Of a DNA stretch of 44,797 nt, positions 8,036 through 17,744 are shown piece after piece. The DNA is from Terriglobia bacterium. GTDB lineage: Bacteria; Acidobacteriota; Terriglobia; Bryobacterales; Bryobacteraceae. The position numbers and the translations under genes were made by a program. Where the stretch lies: assembly GCA_003175985.1 (NCBI GenBank), contig PSRJ01000044.1, positions 1 through 44,797 on the forward strand, in the 5' to 3' direction. Position 1 is the first letter of the stretch. Every line of letters begins with the position of its first letter. The notes beneath the pieces are model-generated. The model was not told the origin of the DNA and searched no databases. It saw only the letters and a program-made list of their open reading frames with translations.

Positions 8036-8473
8036 TTACGGCTTGATCACCTTCACCACGTAGTAGCTGATCGACTGCGGTACCTCTTTGAACCAGTGAG
8101 GAACTCCAGCCGGAATCACCATGACATCGCCCTTTGCCAGCCGGTGCGATTCACCACCGTGAATATCGGTCCCAACCATCTGTCCCGCCTTGGTCTGCTT
8201 GCCGCCAATCATCGTGCCGCCGGTGATAAAGGTTGCCGCGCCATCGACAACATAGAAGATGTCGGTCTCCTTCTCATGCACTTCCACCTGGCCCGCCTTG
8301 TCGCGGTGAGAACCCAGGACCGTATAGTCAGGGGCGGTGATGATGTTCCCGCCTTTGGCCAGGGACTCCGCGACTTTGTCGTGGCCGATGTAGGCCACAC
8401 CCTGCGGACCGCCCGCGCCGGTCATCCACGTGGCTGCCAGCAGCAATACCGTAAGCGCAAGTATCGGTTTCAT
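8036..8473 (-). CDS. Secreted cupin-domain protein
   Basis: A 145-residue protein with a signal peptide at about 1-22. A single small cupin barrel follows: SHRDKAGQVEVHEKETDIFYVVDG carries motif-1-like His and Glu metal ligands, and GDVMVIPAGVPHWF is motif 2 with its His. A metal-binding periplasmic protein, enzyme or binding protein unknown. The ATG at 8473 is chosen since it begins the signal peptide; an in-frame GTG at 8491 would fall almost on the upstream terminator. The gene lies downstream of the giant receptor gene on the same strand, but a terminator lies between them. Confidence 0.8.
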   Translation of the reverse strand: MKPILALTVLLLAATWMTGAGGPQGVAYIGHDKVAESLAKGGNIITAPDYTVLGSHRDKAGQVEVHEKETDIFYVVDGAATFITGGTMIGGKQTKAGQMVGTDIHGGESHRLAKGDVMVIPAGVPHWFKEVPQSISYYVVKVIKP

Positions 8474-8497
8474 GGATCTATGATAGTGCACACAAAA

Positions 8498-8529
8498 AAG
8501 GCCGGACAGCCATTTGACTGTCCGGCCTT
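8498..8529 (-). terminator. Intrinsic terminator after the TonB-receptor-like gene
   Basis: A 12-bp perfect stem (8498-8509 with 8518-8529, core GGCCGGACAG) and an 8-nt loop. On the minus strand it is followed by a run of six T (complement of the A run at 8494-8499, partly inside the stem); on the plus strand by ATTTTC. It ends the minus-strand gene at 8550-12305 and sits only 25 bp before the cupin start. Confidence 0.88.
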
Positions 8530-8549
8530 ATTTTCGAAACTGAAGAAGC

Positions 8550-11500
8550 TTAGAAGGTGAGACGCGCGACCACCGTCCCGTTGCGCGGCTGGCCGTTCTG
8601 TGTGCCTGTCGTCGCCAGGTTGATGTAGCCGAAGCCGCCGGTGTTCAGGCCGGTAACTGTGCTCTTCGATTGAGGGTTCAGGTAACCGACATTAGACGGG
8701 TTGTTCAGATAGGTCCGATTGAAGACGTTGGAGAAATCTACGCGGACCATCAAGGCCATTCTCTCCTTGAAGCGGAAGGTGCGGCCGAGGCCGATGCTCT
8801 CGTTGGGATGGCGCTGATAACGGAAATCGCCGTAATATTCAGCCGCGTTGCTGAACTGGCCGTTGGCGGGGTTGGCCCATGCCTTCGGATTCAGCGCGAA
8901 GGTCTTCGCCGGATCGAAGCAATGGCAGTTGATGTCCAGAGGCTCGCCGGTATGAGTAGCGCCTTTCGTGTCGATCCAGGTGTCGGTGAATACGGACTGT
9001 CCTGGTACGCGAACCGCCAGCGTATTCTGGAAAATCTGGTTGTTCAGAGCGCTCTGGGTAGTCGGCGTAGCAATCGGCAAACCGCTGGCGTACTGCAAAA
9101 TGGTGCCGATATTCCAATCGCGGGTGACGAACGAGAGCAGCTTGTTCGATCCCCACTTCGGCGTCGTATAACTGGCCGACACGACGAAAGTGAAAGGCTG
9201 GTCGAACTGTGAGTAGCTCTTGCTATTGGCCGGATTGGCGACGATGTTGTTGAGCACGCCGCCGGCCGGCACATCGATTCCCTCCCCCAGGCTCTTCTGC
9301 CAGGTAAAGGCCGTGGTGAAGGTCAAGCCGCGGCTGAAACGCTTGGTGGCCTTTGCCTGGAGCGAATCATACCAGGTCTTGCCCAGCGGCGAACCGACAG
9401 CGTTGATGGTTCCGAATTGCGGAAACGGCCGGATCGCCTGAGCCAGGGTGTTGTTGGTGGAGAAGCCCGGATACGGAATCTTGAAGCCGCGGGCCTGAAC
9501 CGGGGCGCTGGCCATGGTTTGGGTCAGCAAGGCCAGATCCGTCGGGTTGTTCAGATCGAGCCCATAGGCGGCGAGGCGCTGCGGAGTGATCGCGTTGATG
9601 TTGACCAGCATGCCGGCGTTCCACCATACGCCGCGATTGCCGACATAGGCCAGATCTACTGCCAGGTCGCGAACAATTTCGCGCTGCACGCCGATGCTCC
9701 ACTGGTTCTGCCGCGCCGGCCGCGCGATTCCGGGGTCCACAAAACCGGCGTTAGCGAATCCGCCGACGCCCAGCATAGGAGTGCCCTGGTTGCCGATGGG
9801 AAGCAGCGGCGCGATTCCAGCGCTAAAGTTCGGATAGGTCGGGATGGCCGAGGCGGGAATGCCGCTCGCCAGAATCATGGCGGGCTGGCCCAAGCCGGCA
9901 GTGCCGACCGTATTCGTCGGCGCGAGTCCGCCCGTGTTGACACCGCCGTTGTTGGTGGAGGTCTGATTGTAAATCAGGCCCCATCCAGCGCGGATCACCG
10001 TCCTGGGAGTGACCTGGTAAGCACCGCCGATCCGAGGTCCGATCGCGTAAGGATAGTTGCTGGCGAAATCGCAATTGCAGCGGCCGGTTCCGGTGCCTTC
10101 GAAGAACCACGCGCCGGGATAGCCGCTCACGCTGGGGTTCGCCAGTGTGGGAGAAAAGCCCATCGCCCGGCCGTACTGCTCCTTATAATAGGTGCCGTAA
10201 TCCCAGCGGACACCGTAATCCAGGGTCAGCTTGCGGCTGACCTTCCAGGAGTCCTGGAGGAACAGCGCGATTTGCTTCTTGCCAAACCGGAAGTTGGCCG
10301 GTTGCGCGATGCTGAAGCTGTCGATCCTGCCCAGCAGAAAGCTGGCGTATGGGAAACCCAGAGAACCGCCCGAAAGCGTGGTGTCCACCAGGTATGGCAG
10401 GCCGCTCTCCTTGGCGCTCAGAGTAAATGTGCCGCTTGTGTTGGTGTAGGAAACCGAAGGCGTACCGTTGACGAAGAACTCTCCGCCGAGCTTGTAAGTG
10501 TGGTTCTCCTTCACCCAGGTGATGCTGGCGTTGGAAGAAGGCTTCTCCCAGTAATCGTTGCTCTGCCCCGCTCCCGGTCCCAGGTTCCCGATACCGCCTG
10601 CCGCGGTACACGTCGCAGGCGCGGGCGGCGGAGCCGTTCCGCAGAACTGGTTAAAGACGGGAACATTGCGCTTCAAGGTTGCGCCTGTCAGTCCCAGGGT
10701 TGCGGCAGCATCGAAGTTGGTTATCGGCGCGGCATCGTAGAAGTTGTTCAATTGATAACCGGCTCCCAGGTGCAGCAGCAGCGTCGGAGCCAGGGTCATG
10801 TCATAGTTCAGGCGTTCCACGTGAGAGTGGATGAAGGTGCCGCGCGTGGCCGTAATCATATCGGGCAATCCTTCCGATCCTCCGTAGGTAGGGGAATACG
10901 GCGAATCGGTATGGGTGAATGACCAGTAGAACGACAATTTCGCGCGAGATCCTATATTCTGGTCGATCTTGACCGCCGGGATGGTCGTGTGGCGAGTGCT
11001 CGGATACGTGGGGAGGTAATTGTTAATCAGCCCCGGCAGATTCGGTTGGGGAATGATCTTCTGAACATTCAGTGCAACCTTGTCCATTTGGGCCGGCGGA
11101 ATGATGTTGCCCGGGAACGGATCTTCCACGGCCTGTCCTGAGGGAAGGACGCGGTAAGTGCTGGGGTCGTAGATCGTATTCGCGATGAGCGTGCGCCCGA
11201 GAACGTCGGTAGTGGCTCCGCCGGGAATGGTCAGGGTCTGCCCGCCCGGCCGTAGCGCGTTGATCGCCTGGCTGAAATTGCCCTGGCGGTACGCATCGAT
11301 CGGCACCGTGATGGGAATGTTGTTGATAGTCTGGGTCTCCCGGAACTGTTCGAAGTTGAAGAAGAAGAAGGTGCGGTCTTTGCCGTTGTAGAGTTTCGGG
11401 ATTTCGACAGGCCCGCCGATGGTGAAGCCATAATCGTTGCGGCGCGCCCGCGGCCGCACTAACTGTCCTGCGCGCTGGCTGTTGGTGAGGCCGGCATCGG

Positions 11501-12305
11501 TGAAGGGTGTGCCGGCATTGAGCGCCTCATTAACGAAGTAGTCGTATACGCTGCCGTGGAACTGATTGGTTCCGGAGCGCATCGTCACGTTGAAAAAGCC
11601 GCCAGCGGCCGCGCCAAATTCGGGAGCGAAGTTGCTGGTTTGGACCGCAATTTCCTGAATAGCGTCGACGCTGGGCTGCACTTGCGCCGCGGCGTACGGG
11701 AAACCCTGATTGGTGGCGTCCTGCCCTTCGACGTGATACGCCTGCGAGTTGCTCGGCGCACCGTTGATCTTCACCTGCGAATTCGGAGCATAATAAGTGC
11801 CCGGAAGGACTTCCAAAACATTATTCGGATTGCGTATGCCGGAACTCCCCGAGGCCGCGCTGCCGACGCCTAGCATAGGCAGCGTGTTCAGCATTTCATT
11901 GGTGACGTTATGGCTCACTTCCGCGCTCTCGGTTTTGAGCAGCGAAGCATCGGCCTGCACCGTCACCGATTCCGTCGCGGCGCCGACTTCCAGGTTGATG
12001 TCAACACGCAGCGTTTGCGCCGTCCCCATCGTGATTCCCGACCGGACAAATTTCTTGAAGCCGGGAACCGTCACGTCGACCTCATAGGCGCCCGGCGGCA
12101 ATTGGGGAACGGTGAAGTTGCCGGTATTGGTGCTGACGGCGGGGTACACCGTTCCGGTCTCCAGATTTCGCGCTTCAATCGTGGCGTTCGCAATCACCGC
12201 TCCGGCCGGATCCTGCACGGTGCCGGTGATGGTGCCACGGTCGCTTTGGGCGAATACGGACCCAGCGAACAGTAAGACAAATACGGACAGCAATACAGAT
12301 CGCAT
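8550..12305 (-). CDS. Oar-like TonB-dependent-receptor-type outer membrane protein
   Basis: A 1251-residue protein, typical length for this acidobacterial family. Signal peptide 1-20 (ending SVFA). A carboxypeptidase-regulatory-like beta-sandwich at about 23-105 has GTITGTVQDPAGAVIANATIEA and GAYEVDVTVPGFKKF. A plug-like region follows at about 120-260 (VSHNVTNEMLNTLPMLG, FAPEFGAAAGGFFNVTMRSGTN). The rest is a long beta-barrel ending in VVARLTF with a terminal Phe, the usual signal for outer-membrane insertion. No clear TonB box is seen. It probably binds or imports large substrates such as glycans; the ligand is unknown. ATG at 12305 has AGGAGA 4-9 nt upstream. Confidence 0.88.
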   Translation of the reverse strand: MRSVLLSVFVLLFAGSVFAQSDRGTITGTVQDPAGAVIANATIEARNLETGTVYPAVSTNTGNFTVPQLPPGAYEVDVTVPGFKKFVRSGITMGTAQTLRVDINLEVGAATESVTVQADASLLKTESAEVSHNVTNEMLNTLPMLGVGSAASGSSGIRNPNNVLEVLPGTYYAPNSQVKINGAPSNSQAYHVEGQDATNQGFPYAAAQVQPSVDAIQEIAVQTSNFAPEFGAAAGGFFNVTMRSGTNQFHGSVYDYFVNEALNAGTPFTDAGLTNSQRAGQLVRPRARRNDYGFTIGGPVEIPKLYNGKDRTFFFFNFEQFRETQTINNIPITVPIDAYRQGNFSQAINALRPGGQTLTIPGGATTDVLGRTLIANTIYDPSTYRVLPSGQAVEDPFPGNIIPPAQMDKVALNVQKIIPQPNLPGLINNYLPTYPSTRHTTIPAVKIDQNIGSRAKLSFYWSFTHTDSPYSPTYGGSEGLPDMITATRGTFIHSHVERLNYDMTLAPTLLLHLGAGYQLNNFYDAAPITNFDAAATLGLTGATLKRNVPVFNQFCGTAPPPAPATCTAAGGIGNLGPGAGQSNDYWEKPSSNASITWVKENHTYKLGGEFFVNGTPSVSYTNTSGTFTLSAKESGLPYLVDTTLSGGSLGFPYASFLLGRIDSFSIAQPANFRFGKKQIALFLQDSWKVSRKLTLDYGVRWDYGTYYKEQYGRAMGFSPTLANPSVSGYPGAWFFEGTGTGRCNCDFASNYPYAIGPRIGGAYQVTPRTVIRAGWGLIYNQTSTNNGGVNTGGLAPTNTVGTAGLGQPAMILASGIPASAIPTYPNFSAGIAPLLPIGNQGTPMLGVGGFANAGFVDPGIARPARQNQWSIGVQREIVRDLAVDLAYVGNRGVWWNAGMLVNINAITPQRLAAYGLDLNNPTDLALLTQTMASAPVQARGFKIPYPGFSTNNTLAQAIRPFPQFGTINAVGSPLGKTWYDSLQAKATKRFSRGLTFTTAFTWQKSLGEGIDVPAGGVLNNIVANPANSKSYSQFDQPFTFVVSASYTTPKWGSNKLLSFVTRDWNIGTILQYASGLPIATPTTQSALNNQIFQNTLAVRVPGQSVFTDTWIDTKGATHTGEPLDINCHCFDPAKTFALNPKAWANPANGQFSNAAEYYGDFRYQRHPNESIGLGRTFRFKERMALMVRVDFSNVFNRTYLNNPSNVGYLNPQSKSTVTGLNTGGFGYINLATTGTQNGQPRNGTVVARLTF

Positions 12306-12545
12306 TCACTCTCCTACCTATTGATTAATGAGACAACCTGCTCCAGCTTCGAGGGCTGGCCCCGGACACACTTCTGGTGAAGATTAGTAAGCCGGAAAAC
12401 CACACCTGCAATAACCCTGATGCAAAATGCCCTGTGAAAAAGTGTAGCTGCTGACCCCTCACCTGTCAACTTCGAGAGCAGTTTACAAGTTCACCAACGT
12501 TAACGGGATAGGAGCAATCAGGAGTTACGCGCCCGTGGGATTGCC

Positions 12546-12746
12546 TCAGCCGAGCCGGTTCAGATACTCGTAAACCGCCTCGCGCAATAAAGCGGAAAGC
12601 AGCTGGTTGGGCTCTCCGGCGATTTTGCGGCGGGCCGATTCCCGAACCAGGCGTTCATACACATCGGGCGGGACGGTTACGGTAATCTTGCGGAATCCGC
12701 CTTTTTCGCCGTAAGGAGGATTGGGATCGGTGGGTGCTTGTTTCAT
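12546..12746 (-). CDS. Small ribbon-helix-helix-like protein, copy 1
   Basis: 66 residues. After a Pro-rich start, FRKITVTVPPDVYERLVRESARR resembles the beta-strand plus first helix of a ribbon-helix-helix (Arc/CopG) DNA-binding protein, and LSALLREAVYEYLNRL the second helix. It lies 6 bp after the antiporter stop on the same strand, so it is likely the last gene of the ammonium-transport operon. It is close to identical in its core with the protein at 17472-17654. Expected to be a DNA-binding regulator or an antitoxin-like protein; no toxin gene is beside it. Role unproven. Confidence 0.7.
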   Translation of the reverse strand: MKQAPTDPNPPYGEKGGFRKITVTVPPDVYERLVRESARRKIAGEPNQLLSALLREAVYEYLNRLG

Positions 12747-12755
12747 GAGATCTCA
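12744..12755. repeat. 12-bp palindrome ATGAGATCTCAT across the antiporter stop and RHH start
   Basis: A perfect palindrome that contains the start codon of the RHH-like gene (12746-12744) on the minus strand and the TGA stop of the antiporter (12755-12753). RHH proteins often bind short palindromes, so autoregulation is conceivable, but no equivalent is seen near the second RHH copy. Confidence 0.35.
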
Positions 12756-13991
12756 TTCCACACGGAGAACTTCCTCGCCAACTTCCGCCTGGCCTTCTTC
12801 CAACAGTTTGCGATAAGCAATTTTGATCAGAGGAGGGGCCACGACCGTCGTGGCAACGGACATGAAAACGACAACTCCATACGAACTTTGGCTGAGCATA
12901 CCGAAACCCAGACCGATCTGCGCCACGACCATTCCGACTTCCCCGCGCGGAATCATACCGACACCGACGCGCAAGGCATCCGCCCTCCCCATACCGAGTG
13001 CCCCCAAACCACATCCGATGAACTTCGAAATCACCGCCGCGACCAGGATGACGCCCGCGAGCAGCGCAGTGGCAGGATGGGAGAACGCGGTGAGATCAAC
13101 ATGGAGCCCGATGCCTGCCAGAAAAAAAGGTACGAGCAATTCGGAAACTCCCTGGGCCAAATCACGTTCCCGATCTTTGGTGCTCTCGCTTAACGCCAAC
13201 CCCGCCAGGAAGGAGCCAACGATCGCGGCAACACCCGTATAGACAGCCATGAGAGCCAGCGCAAAGAGGAGACTCATGGCCAGCACGAAGCGCGATTCGG
13301 CCACCTTCAAAGTGCGGTGGACGTGCGGCACCACGCGGCCGATAGTATGAGTTCCCCACTTGGCCACAATAACCGTGAATGCCGTTGCCGCCAGAGCGGT
13401 GAGGCTCAGTTGAACATAATCCAGCTTGCCGTGGGTCAAGCTGCTGACTACGGCGAGCACTAACAGCCCGAGCACGTCGTCGATTACGGCCGCGGCCAGG
13501 ATGATCTTGCTTGAAACGGCGTGGAGCAATCCTTTGGCGGAGAGGACCTGGGCTGTAATTCCGACGCTGGTCGCGACCATTGAAGCCCCAACAAAAATAG
13601 CTTCGTTAGCAGGCGCGCCCCACAACAGCAGAATGCCGCCGCCCATGATGAATGGAACGACGACGCCGGAACACGCCACCAGCGTCGCGGTGCCGCCGAC
13701 TTTCAGCAGCTCCGAAGACTTGACTTCCAGCCCGACGCGGAACAGCAGGAACATCGCGCCTAAATCCGAGAGCGCGCTCAGGAACTCATTGGGAGCGAGC
13801 CAGCCCAGCACGCTCGGACCGATCAGCACGCCGGCCAGGATCTCGCCCACGATTCCCGGCTGCCCCAGGCGTTCCGCCACCTCCGCCATGAGTTTGGCGG
13901 CGACGAAAACCACCAGCATCGAAAGGGGAATCTTGGCCGGGCCGGTCGACCCGAAAAACATCAATAGCGCAGGGCTAATTGACAAATGCAT
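12753..13991 (-). CDS. CPA2-family cation/proton antiporter (KefB/NapA-like membrane domain)
   Basis: 412 residues with about 12-13 hydrophobic segments. Family signatures are GQPGIVGEILAGVLIGPSVLG near the N-terminus, AAVIDDVLGLLVLAVV with the paired acidic residues of the ion site, and MIPRGEVGMVV near residue 355. There is no RCK/TrkA_N cytosolic nucleotide-binding domain, so it is the bare membrane antiporter. It would exchange Na+ or K+ for H+ across the inner membrane. Start at ATG 13991; it follows the 47-residue membrane protein by 10 bp. Its place in an ammonium-transport operon suggests it balances charge or pH during ammonium uptake (inference). Confidence 0.87.
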   Translation of the reverse strand: MHLSISPALLMFFGSTGPAKIPLSMLVVFVAAKLMAEVAERLGQPGIVGEILAGVLIGPSVLGWLAPNEFLSALSDLGAMFLLFRVGLEVKSSELLKVGGTATLVACSGVVVPFIMGGGILLLWGAPANEAIFVGASMVATSVGITAQVLSAKGLLHAVSSKIILAAAVIDDVLGLLVLAVVSSLTHGKLDYVQLSLTALAATAFTVIVAKWGTHTIGRVVPHVHRTLKVAESRFVLAMSLLFALALMAVYTGVAAIVGSFLAGLALSESTKDRERDLAQGVSELLVPFFLAGIGLHVDLTAFSHPATALLAGVILVAAVISKFIGCGLGALGMGRADALRVGVGMIPRGEVGMVVAQIGLGFGMLSQSSYGVVVFMSVATTVVAPPLIKIAYRKLLEEGQAEVGEEVLRVE

Positions 13992-14001
13992 GGGGGCCCA
14001 A

Positions 14002-14145
14002 TCATGTGGCGCGCGACCGGCGCCGCATGAACATGGCGACACCGCCGATGCCCGCGGCAACCGCTAATGGCGGCGCCCCCGCATGCAATAGAAAATATGC
14101 CGCGAGGGCGGATGCCCCGGCGAAATAGCCCCACTTCCACATCAT
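14002..14145 (-). CDS. 47-residue single-pass membrane protein
   Basis: Starts MMWKWGYFAGASALAAYFLL, has a hydrophobic stretch of about 35 residues (one long or two short helices) and ends in a basic tail (RRRSRAT). ATG at 14145 overlaps the TGA of the TPR gene (ATGA), so the two are translationally coupled. No family recognised. Lies between the TPR protein and the antiporter; a small subunit or assembly factor of one of the transporters is possible. Confidence 0.6.
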   Translation of the reverse strand: MMWKWGYFAGASALAAYFLLHAGAPPLAVAAGIGGVAMFMRRRSRAT

Positions 14146-14660
14146 TTCCAGTGCACCGCCAGAGATAGGAAGATCGTCATGGCCAGCAGGAGCAGAGCGG
14201 GCCGCATGAGCGGCTTGGTCCACTCCGGCTTCTGCGTGCCCTCGCGCATCAGCTTGCGAATTTCCTGCAACTGTTTGCGCGCCAGGTTCAGCTCCCACGA
14301 ATTCGTCGCCAGGTCCAGAGCCTTCAACGTCTCCTGCTCGGCACGGATCAAAGCCCGAAGGCGATAATGCAACTCCGCATATTTCAGGTGGGCGAAGAAG
14401 TGATCGGGCTCCAGTTTCGTAGCGCGTTCCAGAGCATCCTCGGATTTGTACACCTCGTAGTTCATCGCATACGCCATGCCGAGGCACGTACGTAGATCGG
14501 CCGAGCGGGGATTCTGCTCGCAAGCCAATTCGAGTTCGCGGATATATTCCGCCAGTTTGGCGGGCGAGACCGTATACGGGTCCCGCCAGGGCACCGGAGG
14601 CAAACGCTGGGGCAGATCCTGAACCTGCCCCGCGTTGGTCTGAACGAGTTCCCCGGTCAT
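14142..14660 (-). CDS. TPR-like protein with C-terminal membrane anchor
   Basis: 172 residues. Helical repeats at about 35-130 fit two or three tetratricopeptide-like units (LAEYIRELELACEQNP, ADLRTCLGMAYAMNYEVYKSEDAL, HLKYAELHYRLRALIRAEQETL). The C-terminus (about 150-170, PALLLLAMTIFLSLAV) is one transmembrane helix, so the TPR part faces the cytosol. Its ATG overlaps the stop of amt (ATGA), and its own stop overlaps the next start. Such tight coupling suggests a scaffold acting with the Amt channel. No close family known to me. Confidence 0.75.
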   Translation of the reverse strand: MTGELVQTNAGQVQDLPQRLPPVPWRDPYTVSPAKLAEYIRELELACEQNPRSADLRTCLGMAYAMNYEVYKSEDALERATKLEPDHFFAHLKYAELHYRLRALIRAEQETLKALDLATNSWELNLARKQLQEIRKLMREGTQKPEWTKPLMRPALLLLAMTIFLSLAVHWK

Positions 14661-16294
14661 GCCATGGCACCCGTGGGCCGGGCCTTGAGTTCAAACTCGG
14701 GATAACCGAGCTGGCCCATTTCCGGCAGATCGAGGCCTTCGAGTTCTGCTTTAGCAGAGACCCTGTGACCAACAACCACCTCGATGATCCAGAAGACCAC
14801 AAAGCTGAAGCTGAACACGAAGCCGATCAACGTCGCCACACCGATGAGTTGCGCCACTAACTGACTGGCGTCACCGTAGAAGAGACCCGTCACCGAACCC
14901 ATTACGCCGTTCCAGGAACCGCCGTAATTGCTCTTGCCGTCAGCGAAGAGGCCAACCGAAATAACACCCCACAGTCCATTGGCGCCGTGGACGGAGATGG
15001 CGCCCACAGGATCATCGACCTTCATCACGCGATCGATAAATTCAACCGAAATACAGACCAGCACTCCGGCAATGAGACCGATGATCGCAGCCCCGACGGT
15101 GTTTACGAAACCGCTGGGCGCGGTAATAGCGACAAGGCCGGCAAGAAGGCCGTTACCCGACATTGAGGCATCCGGCTTGCCGTATCGCATCCACATGTAG
15201 AACATCGCGCCGAAACTGCCGGTCATTCCCGCAAGCATCGTGTTGACGGCAACCGAACTGATGCGAAGATTCCCGTTCCCGGAAGCGCCCAGAGTCGATC
15301 CGGGGTTGAATCCGAACCAGCCGAAGGCCAGAATGAAACAGCCGGTCAGGACGATTACGATGTCATGGCCAATGATCGCGTTGGGCTTACCGTCGCGCGT
15401 GTACTTCCCCAGCCGTGGACCAACGATTATTCCGCCGGCGAGTGCCGTAAGGCCTCCTACAGCGTGGACGACACCGGAACCTGCAAAATCACAATATCCC
15501 TTGCCGAGTCCAAAATTGCCGCCCAGATTGGCGAGCCAGCCGTTTCCCCACGCCCAATTGGCAAATAGCGGGTAAGTAAACGCGCCCATCACAAAGGAAG
15601 CAACCACGAAGGCAACGTACTTCCAACGCTCTGCACAGGTTCCCGTGACGATGGTCAAGGCCGTGTCCATGAACACCATCTGGAACAGAAACATAACCAT
15701 GGCGCCCACGTCATAAGTGCCGCCTTGGGTCAAGAAGAGACCATGCTGGCCGAAGAGACCGAACGGTTTGCCGAATAGAGTGATCGTCCATTCCGTATTC
15801 AGAGGTTGAATGCCGCCCAGGTTGCCGTTTCCTCCGACACCGCCCATCTGAATAGCGAACCCAATGAGCCAGTAGGCCAACATGCCAACGCCATATACCA
15901 TGAAGTTCATCATCATGGTGTGGTTGGCGTTCTTTGCGCGACACAGTCCGGTCTCTACGACGGCGAAGCCGGCCTGCATGAACATGACCAGGAACCCTGT
16001 GATCAATGTCCAGACGAAATTGATCGCGATTTTGTTCTGCCCAATCTGATTCACAACGTCGCCGATCGTCAGGCCCTTCTTTGAATCAGCGACTGCAATA
16101 TCGGCGACAGTTCCGGTAATCGTGCCGCCCGGATCTCCCTTGAGCCGGTCGTCATTGCTCGGCGAGGAGACGTTCTTGAGGTCTGCATCGGTGATGGGAA
16201 CTGCAGCCGCCTGGGCCGCCGGAGCCGCCGGTGCTTGCGCCAGCGCCAGAGTCGGGCTCAGTGCCAACGTAATCAGTAGAATCGTTCTCTTCAC
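14657..16294 (-). CDS. amt: Ammonium transporter Amt
   Basis: A 545-residue Amt/Rh channel in the inner membrane. A signal peptide (about 1-19) and a periplasmic segment of about 75 residues precede the first membrane helix. Eleven helices follow, with AGFAVVETGLCRAKN, CDFAGSGVVHAVGGL (first pore His) and GAISVHGANGLWGVISVG (second pore His). The C-terminal cytosolic tail of about 40 residues would contact GlnK. GTG at 16294 is chosen: GGAGGA lies 10 nt upstream and the signal peptide starts here. Regulated in other bacteria by the PII protein, here encoded four genes upstream in the same tight set. Confidence 0.95.
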   Translation of the reverse strand: MKRTILLITLALSPTLALAQAPAAPAAQAAAVPITDADLKNVSSPSNDDRLKGDPGGTITGTVADIAVADSKKGLTIGDVVNQIGQNKIAINFVWTLITGFLVMFMQAGFAVVETGLCRAKNANHTMMMNFMVYGVGMLAYWLIGFAIQMGGVGGNGNLGGIQPLNTEWTITLFGKPFGLFGQHGLFLTQGGTYDVGAMVMFLFQMVFMDTALTIVTGTCAERWKYVAFVVASFVMGAFTYPLFANWAWGNGWLANLGGNFGLGKGYCDFAGSGVVHAVGGLTALAGGIIVGPRLGKYTRDGKPNAIIGHDIVIVLTGCFILAFGWFGFNPGSTLGASGNGNLRISSVAVNTMLAGMTGSFGAMFYMWMRYGKPDASMSGNGLLAGLVAITAPSGFVNTVGAAIIGLIAGVLVCISVEFIDRVMKVDDPVGAISVHGANGLWGVISVGLFADGKSNYGGSWNGVMGSVTGLFYGDASQLVAQLIGVATLIGFVFSFSFVVFWIIEVVVGHRVSAKAELEGLDLPEMGQLGYPEFELKARPTGAMA

Positions 16295-16299
16295 GGACG

Positions 16300-16482
16300 T
16301 TATCTCCTCCAGTTCGCGGTTTTCAGAAAAGCGCGATTGATCACACCGATGATCCCGATGAGGCTCATCGCGATCCCTATTAGCACTACCACCATGCGTC
16401 CGCCCACGCTCGACGACAGAGACACGCTCAGCACAGCGATTACGAAGCCGAGCACGGTGATCAAAACTCCGACAAAGGCCAT
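16300..16482 (-). CDS. 60-residue two-helix membrane protein between glnK and amt
   Basis: Two hydrophobic helices (about 3-24 and 29-48: FVGVLITVLGFVIAVLSV and VVVLIGIAMSLIGIIGVI), then a basic tail FLKTANWRR. The start is well supported: GGAGGG lies 6 nt before the ATG. It follows the 59-residue protein by 12 bp and ends 5 bp before the amt start; its stop lies inside the amt ribosome-binding region. No family recognised. Position between PII and Amt suggests an accessory part of ammonium sensing or transport. Confidence 0.72.
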   Translation of the reverse strand: MAFVGVLITVLGFVIAVLSVSLSSSVGGRMVVVLIGIAMSLIGIIGVINRAFLKTANWRR

Positions 16483-16494
16483 CTCTATCCCTCC

Positions 16495-16674
16495 CTAGTC
16501 CTCTTTGTTCTCCAACGGCTTGCACTTCAAGAAAAGCACGACCGAAATCGCGAACGCGGCCAGCCCCAACAAGACCCAGATCACACCGATATTCTCGGCA
16601 AGTCCGACTGAGATCAATGTCAGTGCGATCATAAACAACGCGGCTCCGTGTGCCTGCGTGGGATTAGCTCCCAT
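16495..16674 (-). CDS. 59-residue two-helix membrane protein after glnK
   Basis: Begins MGANPTQAHGAALFMIALTL and continues with two hydrophobic segments (about 10-24 and 28-49), ending CKPLENKED. GAGGAGGTGGTAG immediately upstream of the ATG is one of the strongest ribosome-binding sites in the window. It stops at TAG 16497-16495, 12 bp before the next small gene. Too short for many gene finders. No family recognised; role presumably tied to GlnK/Amt. Confidence 0.72.
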   Translation of the reverse strand: MGANPTQAHGAALFMIALTLISVGLAENIGVIWVLLGLAAFAISVVLFLKCKPLENKED

Positions 16675-16732
16675 CTACCACCTCCTCAAATAGAGTTGAA
16701 TCGACTACAAACCTGGCGGCAAAGCGGTTCTT

Positions 16733-17471
<739 letters not shown>

Positions 17472-17654
17472 CTATCGCGAAAAGTAACGGCTCACCGCCT
17501 CCCGTAACAGGGCCGACAGGCGACCATCCGGTTCACCTGCGATCTTTCGCCGCGCCGTTTCCCGAATCAGACGCTCATAGGTATCAGGCGGGACCATCAC
17601 TGTGACCTTACGGAAAGGGCCTTTGGTCGGCGTTGTATTATTCTGACGCGCCAT
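17472..17654 (-). CDS. Small ribbon-helix-helix-like protein, copy 2
   Basis: 60 residues: FRKVTVMVPPDTYERLIRETARR followed by KIAGEP and LSALLREAVSRYFSR. Core nearly identical to the protein at 12546-12746, with differences mainly at the ends. Fits the strand-helix-helix pattern of Arc/CopG-like DNA-binding proteins. It lies alone, 400 bp upstream of glnK on the same strand and divergent from the histidine kinase. The two copies bracket the ammonium-transport operon, which suggests both act on it, or that one arose by local duplication. Confidence 0.7.
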   Translation of the reverse strand: MARQNNTTPTKGPFRKVTVMVPPDTYERLIRETARRKIAGEPDGRLSALLREAVSRYFSR

Positions 17655-17744
17655 ACCCGCCAGTCTAGCGAGCCGTAGACGATTGGTCTATCTGATCTTT
17701 CGGTCAGGCAGACAAAGTATCTCTGGATAGGCCAATGGCGTATC

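Noticed and set aside
9417..10922. 501-codon open frame on the plus strand
   Set aside because: Antisense to the large TonB-receptor-like gene; composition (Arg/Gly-rich, no fold pattern) is that of a shadow frame in GC-rich DNA.
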